Below, one piece after another: positions 1 through 7,373 of a DNA stretch of 33,446 nucleotides. Under the pieces are notes generated by a model. That model saw only the letters and a list, made by a program, of their open reading frames with translations. It did no database searches and was not told where the DNA came from. Where the stretch lies: NCBI GenBank assembly GCA_003136315.1, contig PLDW01000183.1, forward strand, positions 36,791-70,236. The letters run 5' to 3'. A program made the translations under genes and the position numbers. The DNA is from Gemmataceae bacterium. GTDB taxonomy: Bacteria; Planctomycetota; Planctomycetia; Gemmatales; Gemmataceae. Each line of letters starts with the position of its first letter. Positions within the stretch are counted from its first letter, which is position 1.

Positions 1-127
1 GCGCAAACCGCGACGTGACCTCAGCTTCGACCAATCTGCCGGTTGACATTGCCCGTCGAGCCCGTTGTCGGGTATCAACACCTTCATTTCCTCACCAGCC
101 ACTCTTTCTGAAGCCGGAGCAAAGGAT

Positions 128-484
128 ATGGGGCAGCCCGTCGTACATTTCGAGATCGGTTGTAAGGACAAGGGTCGATCCGAACAGTTCTTCTCCGACC
201 TGTTCGGCTGGTCCATTCAGAGAACAGGGCCAGCGTCGATGATCGACACCGGCGCGGGTGCGGGGATCAACGGCCACATCACATCCCTTGGTCACGAACC
301 GCACCACTACGTTACTGTGTACGTTCAGGTCGATGACCTGCCCGCATACCTCGCCAAGGTCGAGTCGCTTGGTGGCAAAGTCATCGTGCGACCTGTGGAC
401 ATTCCGACCGGAACCTTCGCCTGGTTTGCCGATCCGGATGGCAACGTTCTCGGGCTGTGGAAACCAAAGGTCGCGGGAGCATGA
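128..484 (+). CDS. VOC (glyoxalase/bleomycin-resistance fold) family protein
   Basis: A 118-residue single-domain protein of the vicinal-oxygen-chelate superfamily. The N-terminus (PVVHFEIGCKD) is the first beta strand; SEQFFSDLFGW is the typical helix and turn; the C-terminal GTFAWFADPDGNVLGLW is the VOC signature that ends the second beta-alpha-beta-beta-beta module. I chose the ATG at 128 because a GGA lies just upstream and the fold starts there; the open frame reaches back to 65, but that extra stretch does not look like VOC sequence. Members bind a divalent metal and include lyases, dioxygenases and resistance proteins, so the substrate cannot be predicted. It is monocistronic: the next gene lies on the other strand. 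Confidence 0.85.
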   Translation: MGQPVVHFEIGCKDKGRSEQFFSDLFGWSIQRTGPASMIDTGAGAGINGHITSLGHEPHHYVTVYVQVDDLPAYLAKVESLGGKVIVRPVDIPTGTFAWFADPDGNVLGLWKPKVAGA

Positions 485-572
485 ATGGGTGGGGTGATAG
501 CGAAAGACATCGGCGTTGACGGAGGGTTCTCGAAGGTCGCAGGCCGGGCCTTCGAGGAACCACACAGCCGTT

Positions 573-1210
573 TCACTTCCTCCCCATCAGCAGGTCCACC
601 ACAAAGCATCCCCTCACATGCGGCCCCGGTCCCCGGCAGTGGTCGAGGACATCGGGATTCTCGCACCCGGCATCCTGGAGGGCATCAGCGAGGATCGGGA
701 GGCGGTCGAAGGCACGCTCGGCGTAGATACCTTCGGCGAGGGCAACGACGGTCGAGGTGAGCCAGGAGGGGTCGAGGGCGACGGGGCGGAAGGGGTTGCC
801 GAAGATATCTTGGCAGAAAGCACTGGGCCGTAAGCGGCCAGGGTATTCTGGTCCGTCGTAGGAATAGAAGCCGTTGAGCCACCTGGCGGCTTCTGCCGCT
901 GATTCAAATGCGTTGAGTCGGAGGGCCGCTTGAATCACACCGAAGGCATCCCCAACCGCATAGACCTGTCCGTAAGCCGCATATTCTGCTTTGTCAGCAG
1001 CGGTCTGAACTTCGATTGGTTTGGCTTGCCCGCCTCATACCGCTCGACGAGTTCCGATACGGATATGCGGCCCTCTCTGATGGTACAATATTCTATATTA
1101 CGTACACACGAACAAGCGAATAGCCGCAACTTCCGGTCGCTCGCCTTGCCTTGGAGAAACTCCAGCATTGGCTGCGGGTCGGGCGCCACCAGCCATTCCG
1201 TCTCGGTCAT
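573..1210 (-). pseudogene. Frameshifted Gemmataceae-type hypothetical protein
   Basis: Two leftward reading frames form one gene. The first starts at ATG 1208-1210 (MTETEWL, then GKASDRKLRLFAC). The second covers AADKAEYAAYGQVYAVGDAFG and continues through FRPVALDPSWLTSTVVALA to the stop at 573. The frame must change around 1020-1037, just after YEAGK, because the second frame has a stop at 1035-1037 and the first becomes low-quality sequence. From memory, the combination of TE.EWL, DRKLRLFAC and a C-terminal RPVALDPSWLT block is a recurrent paralogous family of unknown function in Gemmata relatives. The break could be a real mutation or a sequencing error. Confidence 0.7.
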
Positions 1211-1395
1211 TGCCCGTCCTCGGAGTCGCGTTGCCCCGATGATACCCGATCCTCGGCCCCCTGGAACCTTCACCCTGTCGACCCCCGGGGCACTTCCGTC
1301 TACTTTCTCCCCGCGACCCGCGCGGCGATCGGACTACCTTCACCTGGTGTTCTCAACAAAACTACCCACGTTTCCGGACGACCTTCTAACTTCGG

Positions 1396-1424
1396 CTCAG
1401 GTGGTGGGTCACCCACCACCTGAG
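1396..1424. repeat. Perfect 29-nt palindrome (14-bp arms, 1-nt centre)
   Basis: The arms begin CTCAGGTGGTGGGT and mirror exactly around a single C. It lies about 50 nt past the stop of the leftward gene ending at 1473. There is no T-run, so an intrinsic terminator is unlikely as drawn; it could be a protein-binding site or a processed hairpin. The 2440-2515 spacer holds similar GGTGGTG and CTCAGGTGGG words but no perfect palindrome. Confidence 0.7.
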
Positions 1425-1472
1425 CAATCGCTTGAACGTCGGGAGTCCAGACACCTCGAACTCGCTCGGCTC

Positions 1473-1877
1473 TCATGCGGCTCGGGACATCTCCCATCCG
1501 TGGACATCAGCGATGACAAGCCCCTCGCCGCGGTCGGCGAGCATCCCCCGCTCGGTAAGATCGGCCACGAGAATGTAGAGCTTGGACCGCTCAATACCGG
1601 TCGCGTCGATGAGAGCCTTGATGGCCACCGGAGCATGATCGGCGACCGCCTGGCAAATCCGGACACCTTCGGCCGAGAGAAGTCGAGTGAGAGTCGCACC
1701 ATCCGCCGGAGGCTGGTAAACGGCCAATGTGGAAGGCTGGCCCCGGCCGAGTTGCATGCAGTAGGTGCGCCCGTCGGCATAGATCAATTTGATCGCCGTG
1801 ATGACCGCCTGGGAAACCGTCAGGGCGTAACGAGCGCACGCATCGATCATCGCGCGCTCTGGGCTGAGCGAGGGCAT
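1473..1877 (-). CDS. Hypothetical protein, winged-helix-like, paralogue of the next gene upstream
   Basis: A 134-residue protein. An N-terminal half with a short hairpin (IKLIYADGRTY) is followed by a C-terminal segment that reads like a winged helix: VAIKALIDATGIERSKLYILVADL (helix-turn-helix), then TERGMLADRGEGLVI (wing). The gene ending at 2004 has the same order (LKYADGRRV; MEIERSRAYVLLSDLKERQLV), so the two are tandem paralogues. An AGGAGG at 1883-1888, five bases before the ATG, decides the start; the GTG two codons earlier overlaps that site. Similarity to MarR/ROK-type wings is inference. DNA binding is plausible, but no ligand or target can be named. Confidence 0.65.
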   Translation of the reverse strand: MPSLSPERAMIDACARYALTVSQAVITAIKLIYADGRTYCMQLGRGQPSTLAVYQPPADGATLTRLLSAEGVRICQAVADHAPVAIKALIDATGIERSKLYILVADLTERGMLADRGEGLVIADVHGWEMSRAA

Positions 1878-1882
1878 CGGCA

Positions 1883-1888
1883 CCTCCT
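1883..1888 (-). promoter_or_regulatory. Shine-Dalgarno AGGAGG
   Basis: A full AGGAGG on the minus strand, five bases before the ATG at 1875-1877. It selects that ATG over the upstream GTG at 1881-1883. Confidence 0.75.
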
Positions 1889-2003
1889 GGACAAGGACTC
1901 ACGGACAAAACCCTTGCCAACTCCAAGAATCGCTGGGGAAACGCAGGGCGTCAGGGGTTTTGTCCGTTAGTCCTAAGGCTTCCAACGCAGTCTCGTTCAG
2001 CTT

Positions 2004-2432
2004 TCAAGCCGCCTTGAGCCTCTCCCACAACTCGATGTCGTTCATCTCGTACCCTTCCGGGCCATCCCGGACCAGTTGCCGCTCCTTGAGGTCGCTGAGC
2101 AGCACATACGCCCGGCTGCGCTCGATCTCCATACTCTCGGCGAGCACCTTGCCTGCGATTGGCCCACGCTCGGCAATTGCCCGTAGGAGGGTTCGGGAAT
2201 CACGGGAGAGGAAGCGGGCCAGGAGGATGCTGCTTGCGGGCTGAGGTGTCCGATGGGAGTCGCCGGCCACCTCCGGCGGAAGAAACCCGTGCGGGTTGCC
2301 AAATCGCACCCGGCGGCCATCTGCGTACTTCAACGAAATGAACGTCAGAGCTGCCCCGCCGACAGCACGCGCGTGCTCGAAACAGGCAGCGATCAGTTCG
2401 CATTCTGGTGTGATCGGCGGAACAGGCTTCAT
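2004..2432 (-). CDS. Hypothetical protein, winged-helix-like paralogue
   Basis: A 142-residue paralogue of the gene at 1473-1877. Shared features are an N-terminal helix with an Ala-rich stretch, the LKYADGRRV strand turn, an acidic linker, and a C-terminal GKVLAESMEIERSRAYVLLSDLKERQLV segment followed by a small wing (GPEGYEMNDIE). The layout suits a small single-wHTH regulator, but no named family is evident. ATG 2430-2432 has only a weak GAAGTGAG upstream. It sits in a long leftward run of genes, 126 bases from its paralogue. A tandem duplication within an accessory region is the simplest reading. Confidence 0.65.
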   Translation of the reverse strand: MKPVPPITPECELIAACFEHARAVGGAALTFISLKYADGRRVRFGNPHGFLPPEVAGDSHRTPQPASSILLARFLSRDSRTLLRAIAERGPIAGKVLAESMEIERSRAYVLLSDLKERQLVRDGPEGYEMNDIELWERLKAA

Positions 2433-2509
2433 CTCACTTCACAGTGCCGGTGGTGAGTGGTGGGGAGCCCACCTGAGCGAGGGATTCCCCACCCGGGTGA
2501 GCCAGGTCG

Positions 2510-2851
2510 TTACGGGGCCGGAGGCATCTCGCCGACCGCACACCCCAGGTTCTCGGCGATCTGCTCGGCAATGCCCTCCAGGTTTTCGAGGGATGCCGTG
2601 AAGGTACCGCCCGCAAAATCGGCTACCCCTTTGGGACTTGCCACCCCGGCCGCGGCAAGGGCCTCGACTGCCGGGTCCGTGTCTTCTGGGTTGTCTGCCA
2701 GTAGCGCCAGGATACCCTCCCGCAGTTCCCGGGCGGCGGTGATCAATTGCCAGATGCGCAGGTTGATTGGCGAGCGCTGGAGGATCTCCCTCCGCTCGCT
2801 GAGGCTGGCCTTCCGCAGCGCTGGGGCCTCTGGCGTTGTGATGGTCGACAT
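2510..2851 (-). CDS. Hypothetical protein, 113 aa
   Basis: A small, mostly helical acidic protein: an N-terminal basic helix (LSERREILQRSPINLRIWQLITAA), an acidic middle (LLADNPEDTDPAVEALAAAG) and a C-terminal helix (LENLEGIAEQIAENLG). The start at ATG 2849-2851 is chosen because AAAGGAAAAGC precedes it; the open frame upstream to 2965 is low-complexity. No family recognised. It shares strand and general character (short, helical, Ala/Glu-rich) with the three upstream genes and is probably cotranscribed with them. Confidence 0.6.
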   Translation of the reverse strand: MSTITTPEAPALRKASLSERREILQRSPINLRIWQLITAARELREGILALLADNPEDTDPAVEALAAAGVASPKGVADFAGGTFTASLENLEGIAEQIAENLGCAVGEMPPAP

Positions 2852-2930
2852 GCTTTTCCTTTCACAAGGCAAGGTGAAGTTGGTAGGTGATGAGCCGCCC
2901 GGTGAACTCCCGGAGCGGGTCGTGTGGTGG

Positions 2931-3359
2931 TTACGCGGCGGCTTCCACTGCTGTTGGGGCAGCATCTTCGTCGACTGGCTCGGGTACCAGGTGGCGAACG
3001 GCGTCGTCGATCACCCAAAGAACCCACTGCAAGCCCTGGAAATCCTTGTCGAGATGCTTCATCGACGTACCCCACTCTTGGGTGTAGGGCGGGATGGCCA
3101 GGCCGGCGGCGATGAGCACATCCACCCCGGGATCGTCCGAGCTTCCGTAAGCCTTCTCCCGCTCCCGGAGTTTCTCCAGCAGTTCCCCCATCTGATTGCT
3201 GATCTCGCGAGCCAGGGCGGCCGCAGGACTGGCAACGATCGCTCCCCATGTCTCTGGCGTGTGGCCATACTCGATGCGACTGTGGATCTCGTAGTTCGAC
3301 TGCCGAGGCGGAAGCGTCGAGTTCGCGGCCGGCGTAGTGTCGGCGGCAGGTGCGGTCAT
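2931..3359 (-). CDS. Hypothetical protein, 142 aa, translationally coupled
   Basis: Begins at the ATG at 3357-3359, which overlaps the stop of the upstream gene by four bases (ATGA), so translation is probably coupled. Mature features: a Pro/Ala-rich N-terminus, then ALAREISNQMGELLEKLRERE (helix), GVDVLIAAGLAIPP, and a tryptophan-rich LQWVLWVIDDAVRHL segment near the C-terminus. No family recognised. The IAAGL motif followed by Pro recurs in the neighbouring genes (LTAAGLEEP in the upstream one, LAAAGVASP in the downstream one), hinting at distant paralogy within this operon. Confidence 0.65.
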   Translation of the reverse strand: MTAPAADTTPAANSTLPPRQSNYEIHSRIEYGHTPETWGAIVASPAAALAREISNQMGELLEKLREREKAYGSSDDPGVDVLIAAGLAIPPYTQEWGTSMKHLDKDFQGLQWVLWVIDDAVRHLVPEPVDEDAAPTAVEAAA

Positions 3360-3916
3360 GCGGCCCTCCGCTTGGGGGGTTGGGGGACGAGACTTAAGGT
3401 TGTGTCTTCCGTGAGATCGAGGAACTTGCCGAGCTTCTTGGCCAGCTTTTGGCACCGGGAACGGGCATCGGTGAACAACTCAGCGTCGCACGAAATGCCA
3501 TCACTGGGTTCTTCTAGCCCTGCGGCTGTGAGAATCCTCTCGACCTCAAGGGGGGCGTAATGGTCGACGATGCCCTGCATTGCTTCCTGAAGCTCACGGG
3601 TCATCGTCCTGACCCGATCAAGATCCCTGGGCATTGGGCTTGCGCGTAGGGCCAACATCCGGGCGAGCCTGGCTCGTTCCTCCGCTTGTTTCTCCGGGGT
3701 GTAGGACTCGAATACATCGCGACGGCCGGGGTAAGAGTCGAGTATCACCGCGAGTTTCTCGTCAGTCATCGGCCCCGAGACGAACGGGACGCCGGTCCAG
3801 TCGACGAGGGCCTCAGCCGGCTGCGATTCCACCACGGTGGATTCAACGAGTGAAGCTGGATCGTCGACTGGGGCGTGAACGACCAGATCGGGGGTCGTGC
3901 CGTTGAGGGTCGTCAT
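3356..3916 (-). CDS. Hypothetical protein, 186 aa, middle gene of an overlapping operon
   Basis: The ATG at 3914-3916 overlaps the stop of the preceding gene (ATGA), and its own stop overlaps the ATG of the following gene, giving a three-gene coupled string. The protein has an acidic N-terminal region, a charged helix (YTPEKQAEERARLARMLALR), a second helix (RVRTMTRELQEAMQGIV) and a C-terminal LFTDARSRCQKLAKKLGKFLDL helix. The open frame reaches further upstream in the same phase, but that part lies over another reading frame and is a composite artefact. No family recognised; not a membrane protein. Confidence 0.65.
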   Translation of the reverse strand: MTTLNGTTPDLVVHAPVDDPASLVESTVVESQPAEALVDWTGVPFVSGPMTDEKLAVILDSYPGRRDVFESYTPEKQAEERARLARMLALRASPMPRDLDRVRTMTRELQEAMQGIVDHYAPLEVERILTAAGLEEPSDGISCDAELFTDARSRCQKLAKKLGKFLDLTEDTTLSLVPQPPKRRAA

Positions 3917-4642
3917 GATCGCACCGCCTTTCTCCGACGGGCCGGGGTGGGCTCTTCCTGCTCCTCGGGTCGGCGGGCGAGGCCACATCGAACGAGGTTG
4001 ATGAACGTCCGGAGCGAGCACTCGAAGCCGGTCACATCGGCAAACAGGGGGTTGAAGAAGTCGGCCGAATATTCTCCCCCGAGCGAGCCGGGGAGGGGGG
4101 CGGCGTCCGGGTCGATGCCGGCCGTGCGAAACTCCCACCAAGTTACCCCACTGTGGGCCTCGATCTCGAACTCCTGGAGCATGTCCAGCAGGTTGCTGGC
4201 CGCGTCGTGAAGCTTCCAGCCGAGCCGATTGGCACTTGCGGTCCGCAGGACGTTGTAGCGTCGGCGTTTCTCGGCCTGGATCGCCTCGGGATCGGTGAGA
4301 GGGGTTGCGGCGGGCTTGGGGGGTGGCAGGCTTGCGACGGGGGATCTTGACCGGGATCCGCTCGACCTCGGCCCCCGTCTCGATCGCGATAACGATCACA
4401 ACTCCGCCACGGGCGAGCTTCGGGGCCACGATGCGGCCGACCAGCGCAGCGACTCTCTCCGCTCGTTTGTGGGCGGTGTCGAAGTCGCAGGGGCCGAGGT
4501 CGAGTTCCTTCGCCGAACCTGCACGGTTCACGACTCGCAGGATGCAGTCGGCTGAAGATGACCGGGGGGCCGGGATTCGACCTCGGCAGCGCGGACGGGC
4601 CGCCCCGCGATTGGCGCGGGCAGTGGATGTCGATACACTCAT
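3913..4642 (-). pseudogene. Frame-disrupted hypothetical protein, first gene of the operon
   Basis: The N-terminal part starts at ATG 4640-4642 and runs through ILRVVNRAGSAKELDLG, HKRAERVAALVGRIVAPKLA and GGVVIVIAIETGAEVERIPVKI. The C-terminal part is in another frame: LPPPKPAATPLTDPEAIQAE, RRRYNVLRTASANRLGWKLHD, EFEIEAHSGVTWWEF, ending at 3913. The switch is near 4330-4350, in a Pro/Lys-rich linker beside a run of Gs. The joined product would be about 240 residues. AAGGAG lies about 12 bases before the start. Neither half belongs to a family I recognise. A ribosomal frameshift is possible but there is no clear slippery site with a downstream structure; a deletion or sequencing error is simpler. 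Confidence 0.55.
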
Positions 4643-4760
4643 CTCGGGTTCTCACTCCTTCAAGGGGATGGGGGAGCCTACCGACCCGAGGGAGGTAACG
4701 ACTCCCTCGGGTCAACTTCTTTCCAGAAGTAGTATCGGCCGCATTGCGTCCGTAGTTAAG

Positions 4761-4853
4761 GACTAGTCTATAACCGCGGACGGGGTAGGGTTCAAGTGAA
4801 AACTCCTTACAACCGATATTTCCCTTGGACCCGTCCGAAGTGATAGACTAGAC
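4761..4853. promoter_or_regulatory. Divergent control region with inverted operator-like sites
   Basis: The 250-base spacer between the leftward operon and the rightward XRE gene contains GACTAGTCTAT at 4761-4771 and ATAGACTAGAC at 4843-4853. These are inverted copies matching at 10 of 11 positions, about 71 bases apart. The second lies 39 bases before the XRE start. Paired inverted sites flanking back-to-back genes next to a Cro/CI-type regulator are what an autoregulated divergent promoter would show. Binding is inference. Confidence 0.45.
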
Positions 4854-4892
4854 AAAAACTTTTCACTACGGCGCGACGGGAGGGCCGGAGTC

Positions 4893-5168
4893 GTGCTTGT
4901 GGCTGAGCCATCGAGTTTTGCAGCCCGCTTGAAGGAACTGCGGGAAGCCGCAGGTGTGAGCCAATATCGGCTCGCCCAACTGTCGGGTCTTGCCAAGCAG
5001 ACACTTTCTCAGTTGGAGAAGGGCTCTAACGATCCATCGTGGGAGACGGTTCTTAAACTCGCCAAAGCTTTGGGGGTATCAGTTGCTGAGTTCGCCCCAG
5101 TAGAACCCCAAACTCCCGACCCCACTCCTCCCCCGCCGGCCCCGAAGCGTCCCCGTGGGAAGAAGTGA
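4893..5168 (+). CDS. XRE-family (Cro/CI-type) transcriptional regulator
   Basis: A 91-residue protein. Residues 7-60 are a standard HTH_3 domain: FAARLKELREAAGVSQYRLAQLSGLAKQTLSQLEKG followed by PSWETVLKLAKALGVSVAEF. A basic Pro-rich tail follows. The start is GTG at 4893 with CCGGAG just upstream. Such proteins bind short palindromes as dimers; the inverted TAGACTAG sites in the spacer behind it are the natural candidates. The position, divergent from a small-gene operon and followed by excisionase-like genes, fits a control gene of an integrated element. Confidence 0.9.
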   Translation: MLVAEPSSFAARLKELREAAGVSQYRLAQLSGLAKQTLSQLEKGSNDPSWETVLKLAKALGVSVAEFAPVEPQTPDPTPPPPAPKRPRGKK

Positions 5169-5207
5169 CCGCCCCCATCGCCAGAGAATCCCGCGGGTAG
5201 GAAGCCA

Positions 5208-5534
5208 ATGAACGACAACGCACCCGCGCCAGCAAATCTCACGACCGAGGACGTGGCTACTCGCTGGGGGATCACGACAGCGGGTGTGCGGTTCTACTGC
5301 AACGTCGGGACCAGGATCAAGGGTCAACTCGTCAAGCTGAACTGCATCCGGCTCGGCCGGAAATATCGCTTCACGGAGAAGGATCTCGCCGACTTCACTG
5401 CGGCGTGTGAACGGGCCAACCAGGCGACCCAGACCGTGCCATTCGTACCCACCAGGCCAGCCCAACAGCGAGCGGCCGATGAGGAAACGCGAGAGTACTT
5501 GGCAAAAAAGGGTCGGAAGCCCGTGGGAGCCTGA
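5208..5534 (+). CDS. MerR/excisionase-like helix-turn-helix protein
   Basis: A 108-residue protein. LTTEDVATRWGITTAGVRFYCNVG (residues 11-34) is a winged HTH of the MerR/Xis type and CIRLGRKYRFTEKDLADF is the wing with the usual R-x-x-x-R-F-x-x-x-D-L pattern. A variable C-terminal tail with EETREYLAKKG follows. AGGAAGCCA precedes the ATG. These domains act as excisionases or small regulators. It has a damaged paralogue immediately downstream (5655-5957). The link with the integrase at 12.5 kb is inference. Confidence 0.8.
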   Translation: MNDNAPAPANLTTEDVATRWGITTAGVRFYCNVGTRIKGQLVKLNCIRLGRKYRFTEKDLADFTAACERANQATQTVPFVPTRPAQQRAADEETREYLAKKGRKPVGA

Positions 5535-5654
5535 CCACCCCAAACCAACGCAGCCAACCATTTCCCCCACCGGCAGGGACGTTATGAAAACGCCTCGCTC
5601 GCCGGCCCCCCTGCGGCAAGAAATCGCACCCGACCTCACCCAAGGAGAAAGGCT

Positions 5655-5957
5655 GTGCTGAGCGGGATTACTGGATACCTGAACACTCTTGGGGCTGCGA
5701 AAGAACTCAAGGTCGACACCCCCACGATCACCCTCTGGTGCAACAAGGGGCGCAAGGTCGCGGGCCAACGAATCCGGCTCCGATGTCGGTAGGTGGGGAC
5801 AAGTTACCAGATTCCGCGAGAAGCGATCAAGGAGTTCCACGACGCTTGCGAGGCCGCCCGAACGGCGGGTTCGCCGCCACCAACACCGCGGGCGCGGACA
5901 TCCGAAGAGATTGAGGCAGCTGTGGAACGGGCGAGACGGGCCATCAAGGAGATGTGA
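5655..5957 (+). pseudogene. Second MerR/excisionase-like protein, interrupted by an in-frame TAG
   Basis: From GTG 5655 (preceded by AAGGAG at 5642-5647) the frame encodes LNTLGAAKELKVDTPTITLWCNKGRKVAGQRIRLRCR, then TAG at 5790-5792. The same frame continues without any shift as VGTSYQIPREAIKEFHDACE and ends EEIEAAVERARRAIKEM at TGA 5955-5957. The two halves align with the neighbouring 108-aa protein (GITTAGVRFYCNVG; IRLGRKYRFTEKDLADF). Length would be 100 residues. A single nonsense change, a sequencing error or readthrough would all give this picture. The rest of the frame is undamaged, so the lesion must be recent if real. Confidence 0.7.
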
Positions 5958-6005
5958 CCCCCAACCACCCCGGACAACCAAGAAAAACCGTCCACGAGGG
6001 CTCCC

Positions 6006-6506
6006 ATGCGACTTCATCATGTCACTTCCCGGGAACGCTGCCCATCGATCGCTGAACACGGGTTTCGTGACTCCCACCGCATGGTAACTGGCGTCAACCT
6101 TGCTCCCCCGGGGAAGCTCTGGGTCGCCGGGGGAATGGATGAATTGGACTTCGACTTCCTCCTGCCCGATGAGGTTGCGTTTGCGTTCGAGGTGCCCGAC
6201 GAGGTCGCGGTACAGTACGAAGTTCGGGAGAAAGTTCCTACGCCCGACGATCTGGGTGACAATATCCCGGAGAATCTCGACGACGATCCGGCGGAGAACT
6301 GGGACTGTTCAACCTGGCCCATCTACGAATACGTGATCCCGGCCGAAGTCGTAAACCGCTACTGCCTCGGCCCCGTCCATTGGACCGGCGATCCTCCGTT
6401 GAGCGGGGATCAACTCGAACTCATCGTTGCTCGGCAGGAAAGGACACTGTTATCCGCCAATGATCCGCTTGACGTCCCTCAGCGAATCGCTGAAGAGACG
6501 GGGTGA
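6006..6506 (+). CDS. Hypothetical protein, 166 aa, possible ADP-ribosyl-fold type
   Basis: The N-terminus (MRLHHVTSRERCPSIAEHGFRDS, with WVAGGMDEL further on) follows an H-x-T, then I-x-x-x-GF, then W-x pattern. That pattern appears in small proteins related to RNA 2'-phosphotransferase/ADP-ribosyltransferase folds; I infer this from the motif only. The middle is very acidic (DNIPENLDDDPAENWD), and a strand IYEYVIPAEVVNRY follows. GAGGGCTCCC precedes the ATG. No catalytic residues can be confirmed. It lies among small genes of unknown role behind the regulators. Confidence 0.65.
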   Translation: MRLHHVTSRERCPSIAEHGFRDSHRMVTGVNLAPPGKLWVAGGMDELDFDFLLPDEVAFAFEVPDEVAVQYEVREKVPTPDDLGDNIPENLDDDPAENWDCSTWPIYEYVIPAEVVNRYCLGPVHWTGDPPLSGDQLELIVARQERTLLSANDPLDVPQRIAEETG

Positions 6507-6583
6507 TGTTGCGTCACTGCCCCGCTTGAGGCTCAGCCGTGGAAGCTCACCCGCTGGCCGAACCCTATCCCCAAAGGCGACCG

Positions 6584-6859
6584 ATGCAATACTTGGTTCA
6601 GATCCGCAAGAGCACTGACCTCACGGCCGAGGAGCAAGCGTGGGTGACCGCGCACCCCACTAGACGAGGGGTCTGGGTACATGCCGAGACGATCGAGGCG
6701 GACTGCGGCGCAGATGCCCGGAAGATCGCCCGGAAGCGGTACAAGGGGCAGTTGTGGCGGATCTATCGTGGTAGGGGGCGAGTAGCCGCCGTGGCCCCCG
6801 CTCCTGTCGCTCCACAACCCGAACTTGCACCGCGACCTCGGCGGAGTGGTAAGAAGTGA
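6584..6859 (+). CDS. Small basic hypothetical protein
   Basis: A 91-residue protein with AAAGGCGACCG before the ATG. It has an N-terminal strand (MQYLVQIRKS), a helix (TAEEQAWVTAHP), a central VHAETIEADCGADARKIARKRYKGQLWRIYRG block and a Pro/Ala-rich tail ending RPRRSGKK. The central block resembles domains that add short strands to RNA or protein surfaces, but no family is recognised. Same strand and spacing as its neighbours. Confidence 0.6.
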   Translation: MQYLVQIRKSTDLTAEEQAWVTAHPTRRGVWVHAETIEADCGADARKIARKRYKGQLWRIYRGRGRVAAVAPAPVAPQPELAPRPRRSGKK

Positions 6860-6909
6860 CGACCCGGTCAGCCAGTCAGCGCATCCAAACCCCAAAGGGT
6901 TCCCAATGT

Positions 6910-6915
6910 AGGAGG
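6910..6915 (+). promoter_or_regulatory. Shine-Dalgarno AGGAGG deciding a GTG start
   Basis: AGGAGG six bases before GTG 6922. It selects that codon over the ATG at 6856, which would add a stretch without coding character and place the ribosome site inside the gene. Confidence 0.75.
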
Positions 6916-6921
6916 TCAGCA

Positions 6922-7134
6922 GTGGATCACCAGAAAAGAGGGCGGCTGCTTCTCATATTCGTGATCGGGATCGCGATTATCTATCTGGTAGTCATCTTCT
7001 TGGTGTACTTTGATGGCGAGAAAATCACCCATCCAGTGGTTTACGTGGTGGCCATCAACATCGTGATCGCTGTGATCCTCCTTTTGAAGCAACTGCGGGG
7101 GAAAAAGGAACCTCCCCCACCCGACCCGAAGTGA
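6922..7134 (+). CDS. Small two-pass membrane protein
   Basis: A 70-residue protein starting at GTG 6922. After a short basic start (DHQKRGR), the first membrane segment is LLLIFVIGIAIIYLVVIFLVYF. A loop (DGEKITHP) leads to a second segment, VVYVVAINIVIAVILLL, and the tail is basic then Pro-rich (KQLRGKKEPPPPDPK). Both ends are predicted cytoplasmic from the positive charges. Function unknown; small two-pass proteins of this size can be regulators, holin-like or toxins, but nothing here selects among them. Confidence 0.7.
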   Translation: MDHQKRGRLLLIFVIGIAIIYLVVIFLVYFDGEKITHPVVYVVAINIVIAVILLLKQLRGKKEPPPPDPK

Positions 7135-7165
7135 CGGTCGCGGTGAGTCAGGGTCGGAGTTCTGG

Positions 7166-7369
7166 ATGTCCAATTCCGTCTACTTTTTCGCCCCGGTGGC
7201 GACCAGGCTCGCCGCGATCGTGGCCGAGCTGCTGACGGTGCGGTCTGTGAGGCGTGGCGGAAATGTTGGGTTACGGGTGGGTGAGATGCCTCCTGTGCTC
7301 GTTGAGGCTGGCAGCGGCAATCGCGGCATCTTTCTAATCCCCGCCAAACTCGAACATAGCATGTTGTGA
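7166..7369 (+). CDS. Doubtful short ORF, 67 aa
   Basis: An open frame with CGGAG six bases before its ATG, encoding a basic Val/Ala-rich peptide. No family, and the antisense frame is also open, so coding potential is weak. It ends just before the terminator of the leftward gene at 7483. The surrounding 7135-7482 spacer otherwise holds only that terminator. Confidence 0.25.
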   Translation: MSNSVYFFAPVATRLAAIVAELLTVRSVRRGGNVGLRVGEMPPVLVEAGSGNRGIFLIPAKLEHSML

Positions 7370-7373
7370 AAAC

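Noticed and set aside
930-1970. 346-aa rightward open frame
   Set aside because: It runs antisense to two leftward genes with recognisable protein features and lacks any domain itself.
3356-4642. A single 428-residue protein
   Set aside because: Only its first 110 or so and last 186 residues look coding; the middle lies over another frame that carries the real C-terminus of the first gene. The ATGA overlap supports two genes.
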